Shown in pieces: positions 38,173 to 43,669 of a stretch of DNA of 43,669 nt. The position numbers and the translations under genes were made by a program. Origin of the DNA: Insulibacter thermoxylanivorax (lineage in GTDB: Bacteria > Bacillota > Bacilli > Paenibacillales > DA-C8). The notes under the pieces are model-generated. The model was not told the origin of the DNA. It saw only the letters and a list, made by a program, of their open reading frames with translations, and did not search any database. Numbering within the stretch: the stretch's first letter is position 1; each line of letters opens with the position of its first letter. The stretch is from contig NZ_BMAQ01000043.1 of assembly GCF_015472005.1 (NCBI RefSeq), positions 1 to 43,669 on the forward strand, written 5' to 3'.

Positions 38173-39042
38173 ATGATCAGAGGGTTATACACCGCTGCTT
38201 CGGCGATGATCACCCAGCAGCGCAGACATGATGCGATTACGAACAATATCTCGAATCTGCAGACTCCCGGATACAAGCAGGAGACAGCCGCTGTGCGGTC
38301 TTTTCCCGAACTGCTCATCCACTTGATGGAGAACAACGGGCAAGGGCAGCCGGCAAGATCGATCGGCAGGCTGAATACAGGTGTGTTCGTAGAAGAGAAT
38401 ATCCCGTCGTTCCTGCAGGGGGACTTGTCCAGAACGAATCAGCCCGGCGACTTGGCGTTGATATCGAATATTCAGGTGCCCGGCGTGGCCTTCGATCAGA
38501 ATGGACAAGCTGTCGTCGACGGAGAGATCGTCTATCAGCCCCAAGCGTTCTTCACGGTTCAGGGAGCCGACGGGGAGCCGCGTTATACGCGGGACGGCCG
38601 CTTCCATCTGGATGAAGCGGGGCAGCTGGTGAATGTTAACGGACAGCCTGTGCTCGGTGTCGACGGCGAGCCGATCGTCATCGAAGGGCTGTCTATGGAT
38701 CAGATCTATATCACCGATAATGGAACCTTGATGAACCGGGCAGACGGCACGCCCCTCGGGCAGCAGCTGCTCATCTCGCGTATCGATCAACCGAATCTCT
38801 TGATCCGCGAGGGAAGCGGCAATTATCGTTTGTCCCCGGATGCCGAGCCTGCTGTACCGATCGCAGCAGAGGATCAGGTGTCCGTTAGACAAGGCTATCT
38901 CGAACGATCCAATGTGGATGCCGCCCAATCGATGGTGGATATGATGACGGCGCTCAGATTGTATGAAGCGAACCAGAGAGTCATCCAATCTTACGATCAG
39001 ATCTTGGACAAGGCGGTTAATCAGATCGGCCGCATCAATTGA
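38173..39042 (+). CDS. flhO: Flagellar hook-basal body rod protein FlhO
   Basis: The 289-residue protein is a rod component of the FlgF/FlgG type. The N-terminal coiled segment (MIRGLYTAASAMITQQRRHD, then NNISNLQTPGYKQE) and the C-terminal (QGYLERSNVDAAQSMVDMMT, then LRLYEANQRVIQ) are typical. It pairs with flhP directly downstream, as in B. subtilis. GGGGACGGAAG lies before the ATG. Confidence 0.9.
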   Translation: MIRGLYTAASAMITQQRRHDAITNNISNLQTPGYKQETAAVRSFPELLIHLMENNGQGQPARSIGRLNTGVFVEENIPSFLQGDLSRTNQPGDLALISNIQVPGVAFDQNGQAVVDGEIVYQPQAFFTVQGADGEPRYTRDGRFHLDEAGQLVNVNGQPVLGVDGEPIVIEGLSMDQIYITDNGTLMNRADGTPLGQQLLISRIDQPNLLIREGSGNYRLSPDAEPAVPIAAEDQVSVRQGYLERSNVDAAQSMVDMMTALRLYEANQRVIQSYDQILDKAVNQIGRIN

Positions 39043-39060
39043 GATTAGGGAGGCCATAAG

Positions 39061-39930
39061 GTGAATCGAACGATGATAAGCGCTGCTGTCAGCCTGAATG
39101 CGCTGCAGCAGAAATTGGATATGATCGCGAACAACGTCGCCAACATGAATACTGTCGGCTATAAGCGTCAAGAAGCGTCGTTCCAGGATGTGCTGACCAG
39201 CGTACTCGAGCAGCATCCGGATACACAGCTGCGCGGCCGCCATTCCCCGCACGGGCTGACGGTGGGACATGGGGCGCGCCTGAGCGGCTTAAGGCTGGAT
39301 CTGTCCCAAGGAACCTTGATCGCAACGGACAACCCTCTCGATCTGGCGATCGAAGGTCGGGGGCTGTTCGAAGTGGAAGTGCCGCTGCTTGATGACGAAG
39401 GCAATCCGGTCTTTGATGAGGATGGACAAGCGATGCGGACCTTGTGGACGAGGAGCGGCCAGTTCCAGTTGTCCGCGATGGAGGAACTGGAAGGATATGT
39501 GGTCCTGACCACATCCGAAGGGTATCCCGTTCGCTCGGCTGACGATGGTTATATCATGATTCCGGCGCATGCGGATTTTCAGATTGATGCTGCGGGCAAT
39601 GTGACGTATACTGATGTAGACGGAGCGATTGTGGAAGCCGGACAGATCAAATTGATGCGGATCATGCGTCCTGAATTAATCACGGCGGTTGGCAGCAATC
39701 TATATGATGTAGCGGCCAACGTGCAGGATGCGGATAACGTCCTCCAGCAGGTGGATGATCCGGCCGGCGAAGGAATTGCCGTCAGACAATATCGCGCAGA
39801 GCAATCGAACGTTGATCTGGCAACGGAGTTGACCGAACTGATCATGGTGCAGCGTGCCTATCAGCTGAACGCCAGAGCACTGATCACCGGCGACACCATG
39901 ATGAGTCTGGCTAACCAACTGCGCAGATAG
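39061..39930 (+). CDS. flhP: Flagellar hook-basal body rod protein FlhP
   Basis: The second 289-residue rod protein has the N-terminal motif (LDMIANNVANMNTVGYKRQE) and the C-terminal (YRAEQSNVDLATELTELIMV, then QRAYQLNARALITGD). The start is GTG after GGGAGGCC, 18 nt after flhO. It is followed by the epuA-like gene within 20 nt. Confidence 0.9.
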   Translation: MNRTMISAAVSLNALQQKLDMIANNVANMNTVGYKRQEASFQDVLTSVLEQHPDTQLRGRHSPHGLTVGHGARLSGLRLDLSQGTLIATDNPLDLAIEGRGLFEVEVPLLDDEGNPVFDEDGQAMRTLWTRSGQFQLSAMEELEGYVVLTTSEGYPVRSADDGYIMIPAHADFQIDAAGNVTYTDVDGAIVEAGQIKLMRIMRPELITAVGSNLYDVAANVQDADNVLQQVDDPAGEGIAVRQYRAEQSNVDLATELTELIMVQRAYQLNARALITGDTMMSLANQLRR

Positions 39931-39947
39931 TGAGTGAGAGGATTGCG

Positions 39948-40226
39948 ATGACACAAGAACAAGCCAAAACCAAGCCAACACCGAGACCTGCAGCCAAGAC
40001 TGAGGCCAAACCGCAAACCAGCAAAGCGAAAGTCCCCAAGCGCAAACGGGGGAAAACAACACTTCGAGTGGTGAAGTATGCAGGTATTCCGTTGTTATTC
40101 TTAATCTGCCTGTATATCGGTTTGTATATCGGGTACGTGAAGCTTGGCAAGCAGCCGGCATCGGAGATCTGGGAGTGGAAGACCTGGCGCCACATCTATG
40201 ATCTCATATTTACCGATATCGATTGA
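39948..40226 (+). CDS. epuA: EpuA family small membrane protein (annotated as RNA polymerase subunit beta-like)
   Basis: The 92-residue protein has a basic, Lys/Pro/Thr-rich N-terminus (about 45 residues) and one membrane helix (IPLLFLICLYIGLYIGY), then WEWKTWRHIYDLIFTD. That C-terminal pattern is the EpuA family, often mislabelled 'DNA-directed RNA polymerase subunit beta'. Function is unknown. The start follows AGAGGA. It ends before a terminator, so it is probably co-transcribed with flhO-flhP. Confidence 0.72.
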   Translation: MTQEQAKTKPTPRPAAKTEAKPQTSKAKVPKRKRGKTTLRVVKYAGIPLLFLICLYIGLYIGYVKLGKQPASEIWEWKTWRHIYDLIFTDID

Positions 40227-40290
40227 TCCGGGAACGGCCGTGATGTTGCTCATTTTGAGCATTGAGGAATCAAATAGAACCGTTGTAAGA

Positions 40291-40319
40291 AACTCTCGTG
40301 ATCACGGGAGTTTTCTTTT
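40291..40319 (+). terminator. Terminator after the flhO-flhP-epuA unit
   Basis: AACTCTCG (40291-40298) pairs with CGGGAGTT (40305-40312), one G-U pair, loop TGATCA, followed by TTCTTTT. Confidence 0.88.
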
Positions 40320-40415
40320 ATATTTTGCGTATTTACCAAGTTATTCATTATATGGAAGTGAGGTCCTGATCTAGGTGTCTGTAACGTCTTGTGGGATGGG
40401 TTGTGACGCGCTTGC

Positions 40416-40444
40416 TTTTCATCTTTTATTGGAAATTGTATAAT
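40416..40444 (+). promoter_or_regulatory. Promoter of the phosphatidyltransferase gene
   Basis: TTTTCA (4 of 6) and a perfect TATAAT are spaced by 17 nt. A hairpin (40445-40471) begins right after the minus-10 box. Confidence 0.5.
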
Positions 40445-40471
40445 GAAGGAGGTGTTTCTTACACCTTCTTC
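40445..40471 (+). promoter_or_regulatory. 11-bp hairpin containing a Shine-Dalgarno-like sequence
   Basis: GAAGGAGGTGT pairs with ACACCTTCTTC (one G-U) around TTCTT. The left arm holds GGAGGTG. The true ribosome binding site (AGGAGG before 40488) is outside. The role is unclear, and the expected transcription start would fall within the left arm. Confidence 0.4.
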
Positions 40472-40487
40472 GGCTAGGAGGGCTGTT

Positions 40488-41018
40488 ATGAATTTGCCGA
40501 ATTGGATTACGTTGTTTCGTTTTGTGCTCATACCTGTATACGCCTATCTCATCTCGCAGCATATGCTCTACGAGGCTCTAGCCGTAGTGATCATCGCCGG
40601 GTTAACGGATGTGCTGGACGGCTATATCGCCCGCAAACGCCAGCAGATCACGACGATCGGCATCATGTTGGATCCACTGGCTGATAAGTTGTTGATGATC
40701 GCGGTGATCGTATCCTTCCTCTACTTGCGCTTCGTTCCTTGGGAGGCCGCCCTGGCGATCTTCATCCGGGAGATCGGCATGATCATCGGGGCCGGGATCT
40801 TCCATTTGCGAGGATATAAGACGGTACCGGCGAATGTGTTTGGGAAATTGACCACGGTGTTGTATTATTTGGTGATTTTGCTTTTCTTCCTGCAGGTGGA
40901 CTTCGCCGTTCCTTACTTATGGTGCGTCATCGTCTTATCTTATCTCACGACGATCATCTATATCTTCCTGCAATTCCGTTCGATCAAAGAGCTGAGTGAG
41001 AGTAAACGAGCATCCTAA
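40488..41018 (+). CDS. CDP-alcohol phosphatidyltransferase (PgsA-like)
   Basis: The 176-residue membrane enzyme has the family motif D-x2-D-G-x2-A-R-x8-G-x3-D-x3-D spanning residues 41-66 (DVLDGYIARKRQQ, then GIMLDPLADK). Such enzymes join CDP-diacylglycerol to an alcohol; the N-terminal NLPNWITLFRFVLIP is typical of phosphatidylglycerophosphate synthases. The substrate cannot be proven here, and firmicutes often carry more than one such gene, so no symbol is assigned. The start follows TAGGAGGGC; an upstream ATG lies in the hairpin. Confidence 0.86.
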   Translation: MNLPNWITLFRFVLIPVYAYLISQHMLYEALAVVIIAGLTDVLDGYIARKRQQITTIGIMLDPLADKLLMIAVIVSFLYLRFVPWEAALAIFIREIGMIIGAGIFHLRGYKTVPANVFGKLTTVLYYLVILLFFLQVDFAVPYLWCVIVLSYLTTIIYIFLQFRSIKELSESKRAS

Positions 41019-41031
41019 CCCCATACTAAAA

Positions 41032-41106
41032 GAGCATATCCCTCCAGCACTGCAGGCTGGATGAATATGCTCCCTTATATGAACCTCTCTGCTGCAGCCA
41101 GAGAGG
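41032..41106 (+). terminator. Two hairpins between the phosphatidyltransferase gene and fabZ
   Basis: GAGCATAT/ATATGCTC (41032-41072) with inner CCAGC/GCTGG, and CCTCTCTG/CAGAGAGG (41084-41106), form two stems. Neither has a T tract on the plus strand, so termination is likely only partial. Confidence 0.5.
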
Positions 41107-41172
41107 GACATTCTATATTGTTGCCGCAGGTTGATTTTTTATACGTTTATCATGGATAAGGAAGTGAAGGAT

Positions 41173-41610
41173 ATGCTCAATGCCTCGCAGATTAAGGAGA
41201 TCATCCCGCATCGCTACCCGTTCCTTCTGGTGGATCGCATCATCGAGCTTGAACCGGGGAAGCGGGCTGTCGGGATCAAGAATGTGACGATTAATGAACC
41301 GTTTTTTCAGGGGCATTTCCCTGAGTATCCGGTCATGCCGGGAGTCCTCATAGCCGAAGCATTGGCGCAAGTCGGCGCGGTGGCCATGCTGTCTTTGGAT
41401 GAATACAAGGGCAAGATCGGCTTCTTCGCAGGCATCGATCAATTCCGTTTCCGGGAACAAGTGAAACCCGGGGATACCCTGCAACTTGAACTGGAGATCA
41501 CGCGTCTTAAGGGCATGATCGCTAAAGCGAAGGGCAAAGCAACGGTCGATGGCCGTGTCGCCGCTGAAGGTGAGCTGATGTTTGCGATCGGCGATGCCAA
41601 AGGCGAGTGA
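41173..41610 (+). CDS. fabZ: 3-hydroxyacyl-ACP dehydratase FabZ
   Basis: FabZ dehydrates beta-hydroxyacyl-ACP in fatty-acid elongation. The 145-residue hot-dog protein has the catalytic His48 in [14 protein letters not shown] and Glu62 in [14 protein letters not shown], and starts like B. subtilis FabZ ([16 protein letters not shown]). GAAGTGAAGGAT precedes the ATG; upstream ATG codons lack a ribosome binding site. Confidence 0.95.
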   Translation: MLNASQIKEIIPHRYPFLLVDRIIELEPGKRAVGIKNVTINEPFFQGHFPEYPVMPGVLIAEALAQVGAVAMLSLDEYKGKIGFFAGIDQFRFREQVKPGDTLQLELEITRLKGMIAKAKGKATVDGRVAAEGELMFAIGDAKGE

Positions 41611-41834
41611 TCGATGGCAGGACAAGCCCGTTATCTCGGATGTTGGAGGAGTTCGCAGCAGGATTAAGCAGCAGGCTTAGCATTAGGAATAGTCAGCAAG
41701 ATTTGGCGGCTGCATTAGTCAGCGGGATCAACCATCGAGAGTTGGCAGCAGGATTAAGGTGTTCAGTGTTCTTGTCAGGAGAGAGTTCGCTTAGAATCAC
41801 GAACAAGAAGCAGAAAAGGAGAGGAGTTGGATGA
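41607..41834 (+). CDS. Possible 75-residue ORF bridging fabZ and pgcA
   Basis: A frame starts with GTG overlapping the fabZ stop (GTGA) and ends with a TGA overlapping the pgcA ATG (ATGA). It has no stop over the whole 220-nt gap. The product is basic at the C-terminus ([11 protein letters not shown]) and resembles nothing I know. The DNA carries two copies of GCAGCAGGATTAAG, which weakens the coding case. No ribosome binding site other than read-through coupling is seen. Confidence 0.3.
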   Translation: MIDGRTSPLSRMLEEFAAGLSSRLSIRNSQQDLAAALVSGINHRELAAGLRCSVFLSGESSLRITNKKQKRRGVG

Positions 41835-43540
41835 ATATGACGAATTCCGCAGCAGTGGTATATGAACAATGGTTAAACGACCCCCTGATCGATGACGAGA
41901 CGAAGGCTGAGCTGAAGAGCATTGCGGATCAGCCGGCGGAGATCGAGGATCGTTTCTTCCGTGAGTTAACCTTCGGAACAGGCGGTCTGCGCGGCGTGAT
42001 CGGCGCGGGTACGAACCGGATGAACCGCTATATCATAGGCAAGGCAACGCAGGGACTGGCTCAGTATGTCCTGAAGAAGAAGGCTGGAAGCGGGACGCCT
42101 TCTGTCGTGATCGCCCATGACTCGCGCCGCTGTTCGCCGGAATTCGCCTTGGAAGCGGCGCTGGTATTGGCCGGCAACGGCATCAAGGCATATCTGTTTG
42201 AGGATCTGCGGCCGACGCCGGAGTTGTCCTTCGCCGTTCGCCATCTGGGCGCGGATGCGGGGATCGTGATCACGGCCAGCCACAACCCGCCGGAGTACAA
42301 CGGTTACAAGGTCTACAACCAACACGGCGGCCAGTTGGTGCCTTCCGAAGCGAATGAAGTGATCGAGGAGATCAGCAAGCTTAGCTCCTTTGCTGAGATC
42401 CGCCGCATGACACGTGAAGAAGCAGAGCGCCAAGGGCTGCTCGTATGGATCGGCGAGGAGGTGGATGCTGCCTATATCGATGAAGTGGTATCCGTCAGCA
42501 GACGGCCGGAAGCGATCCGCGCAGTTGGTGATGAGCTGAAGATCATCTATACGCCTCTCCATGGCACAGGACATCAGCCCGTGGTTCGTGCGCTGCAGAA
42601 GGCTGGATTTACGAATGTGCGCGTCGTTGAGGAGCAAGCAACGCCGGACGGCAACTTCCCAACGGTGAAGTCGCCGAATCCGGAGGAGCGGGAAGCCTTC
42701 ACCCTGGCGCTGGAGATAGCGAAGCAGCAGGGTGCGGACCTGGTCATCGGCACGGACCCCGATGCGGACCGGATGGGCGCCGTTGTGATGAATTCTGAAG
42801 GCGAATACGTGATCCTCACGGGCAACCAGTCCGGCGCGATCATGGTCGACTACTTGCTTGGCAGCATGAAGGAGAACGGCGATCTGCCGCAGAATGGTGC
42901 GGTCATCAAGACCATCGTCACCAGCGAGATGGGGGCGAAGATCGCGGAGAGCTATGGAGCCAAGGTATTGAATACCCTGACCGGGTTCAAATATATCGGC
43001 GAACTCATGACGAAGTTCGAGCAGACGGGTGAGCATACCTTCCTGTTCGGTTATGAGGAGAGCTACGGCTATCTGGCGGGCAACTATGCCCGGGATAAGG
43101 ATGCCGTCGTTGCTGCGCTGCTGATCGCAGAAGCAGCTGCTTATTACAAGACGCAGGGCAAGACCTTGTATGAGGTGCTGCTCGAGCTGTATGAGCGTTA
43201 TGGATATTATCAGGAGCATCTGGAATCCCGGACGATGAAGGGCAAGGATGGTCTGGAGCGCATCGGCCGGGTGATGGAGGAATTCCGTCGGACTCCGCCT
43301 CAGACGGTGGCCGGCGTGAACGTTGTGGAAGTGAAGGATTACTTGCCGGGGATTGACGGACTGCCTCCAGAGAATGTGTTAAAATTCTTCCTTGAGGACG
43401 GTTCGTGGTTCTGCCTGCGTCCGTCGGGCACAGAGCCGAAGATCAAAGTGTACTTCGCCGTACGCGGCACGTCGCTTGCGGACGCGAAGGAACGCCTCGA
43501 GAAGCTCGTCCGAGAAGTGATGGCCCGCGTAGACGAGTGA
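41831..43540 (+). CDS. pgcA: Alpha-phosphoglucomutase
   Basis: The enzyme interconverts glucose 1-phosphate and glucose 6-phosphate, feeding UDP-glucose for glycolipids and teichoic acids. The 569-residue protein has the phosphoserine loop TASHNPP (Ser150), the metal loop GTDPDADR, the sugar loop GYEESYGYL and the phosphate loop RPSGTEPKIKVY. These match B. subtilis PgcA (YhxB). GGAGAGGAG precedes the start; ATG 41837 is an alternative. Confidence 0.93.
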   Translation: MNMTNSAAVVYEQWLNDPLIDDETKAELKSIADQPAEIEDRFFRELTFGTGGLRGVIGAGTNRMNRYIIGKATQGLAQYVLKKKAGSGTPSVVIAHDSRRCSPEFALEAALVLAGNGIKAYLFEDLRPTPELSFAVRHLGADAGIVITASHNPPEYNGYKVYNQHGGQLVPSEANEVIEEISKLSSFAEIRRMTREEAERQGLLVWIGEEVDAAYIDEVVSVSRRPEAIRAVGDELKIIYTPLHGTGHQPVVRALQKAGFTNVRVVEEQATPDGNFPTVKSPNPEEREAFTLALEIAKQQGADLVIGTDPDADRMGAVVMNSEGEYVILTGNQSGAIMVDYLLGSMKENGDLPQNGAVIKTIVTSEMGAKIAESYGAKVLNTLTGFKYIGELMTKFEQTGEHTFLFGYEESYGYLAGNYARDKDAVVAALLIAEAAAYYKTQGKTLYEVLLELYERYGYYQEHLESRTMKGKDGLERIGRVMEEFRRTPPQTVAGVNVVEVKDYLPGIDGLPPENVLKFFLEDGSWFCLRPSGTEPKIKVYFAVRGTSLADAKERLEKLVREVMARVDE

Positions 43541-43565
43541 GGGTGATGGGATCGCGCGCGGCATG

Positions 43566-43620
43566 CTGGGCTGTGGGTAGTGGGCTGGGCAGTGGGCTGG
43601 GGTGGTCTGGGCAGTGGGCT
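43566..43620 (+). repeat. G-rich imperfect repeat with G-quadruplex potential
   Basis: Eight GGG runs occur within 51 nt (43568 to 43618), with loops of 2-6 nt; TGGGCAGTGGGCTG-type units recur. It starts 27 nt after pgcA and lies in noncoding DNA near the window end. Confidence 0.75.
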
Positions 43621-43669
43621 GCCGGATTCGTCTTAGCCGCTGGGGCTATCTTGGCTGCTGAGCCGCAGG

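Noticed and set aside
38185-39270. 361-codon minus-strand frame opposite flhO and flhP
   Set aside because: It covers two clear flagellar genes in the other strand; composition is typical of antisense frames in GC-rich DNA.
41966-43219. 417-codon minus-strand frame opposite pgcA
   Set aside because: It is an antisense shadow of a complete phosphoglucomutase, with no ribosome binding site and no domain.

Overview
The window looks like a chromosomal core segment of an aerobic, endospore-forming, flagellated Firmicute, most likely a Paenibacillaceae member. Three things point there. Gene order follows the Bacillus subtilis ywlD-ywlE-ywlF-ywlG-glyA-upp-atp block, and then the ywzB-murAA-spoIID-spoIIQ-spoIIID-mbl-flhO-flhP-fabZ block. 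Sporulation genes (pdaA, spoIID, spoIIQ, spoIIID) are present. An 11-subunit nuo operon lies directly after the atp operon, and the coding DNA is moderately GC-rich. I see no tRNA, rRNA, CRISPR array, prophage or intact insertion sequence.

Layout: 1-2.1 kb holds mntP and a ywlE-type phosphatase with a repetitive acidic tail. 2.3-3.3 kb carries an ECF sigma factor and its membrane partner on the minus strand; they interrupt the usual ywlE-rpiB neighbourhood. At 3.5-3.63 kb a ZTP (pfl) riboswitch with its own terminator precedes rpiB-ywlG-glyA, which ends at a strong terminator. Next come pdaA, msrAB, upp and mnaA. The atp operon (atpZ-I-B-E-F-H-A-G-D-C, 10.8-18.05 kb) ends in a cluster of related hairpins shared with a convergent small winged-helix gene. 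The nuo operon (nuoABCDHIJKLMN, 18.9-28.9 kb) follows, without nuoE, nuoF or nuoG. A cell-wall-anchored subtilisin with PPC and SLH domains comes next. The last 12 kb holds ywzB, murA, spoIID, spoIIQ, spoIIID, mbl, flhO, flhP, an epuA-like gene, a CDP-alcohol phosphatidyltransferase, fabZ and pgcA.

How the parts work together: the riboswitch links one-carbon and purine status (ZTP/ZMP) to SHMT (glyA) and ribose-5-phosphate isomerase (rpiB). The nuo and atp operons form a respiratory and ATP-synthesis block. MurA, SpoIID, SpoIIQ, SpoIIID, PdaA and Mbl act on the cell wall or on sporulation, and several have promoters resembling sigma-E or sigma-F sites. FlhO and FlhP are flagellar rod proteins with a possible sigma-D site. 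FabZ and the phosphatidyltransferase serve lipid synthesis, and PgcA serves sugar-nucleotide supply.

Most of the window is well-known housekeeping sequence. The points worth a second look are the ZTP riboswitch in front of rpiB, the ECF pair, the 8-residue repeat tail on YwlE, the perfect AT-rich palindrome upstream of atp, the hairpin family after atp, several unannotated mini-ORFs (upstream of nuoA, after murA, between fabZ and pgcA), a SpoIIQ lacking two metallopeptidase positions, and a G-rich repeat at the right edge.
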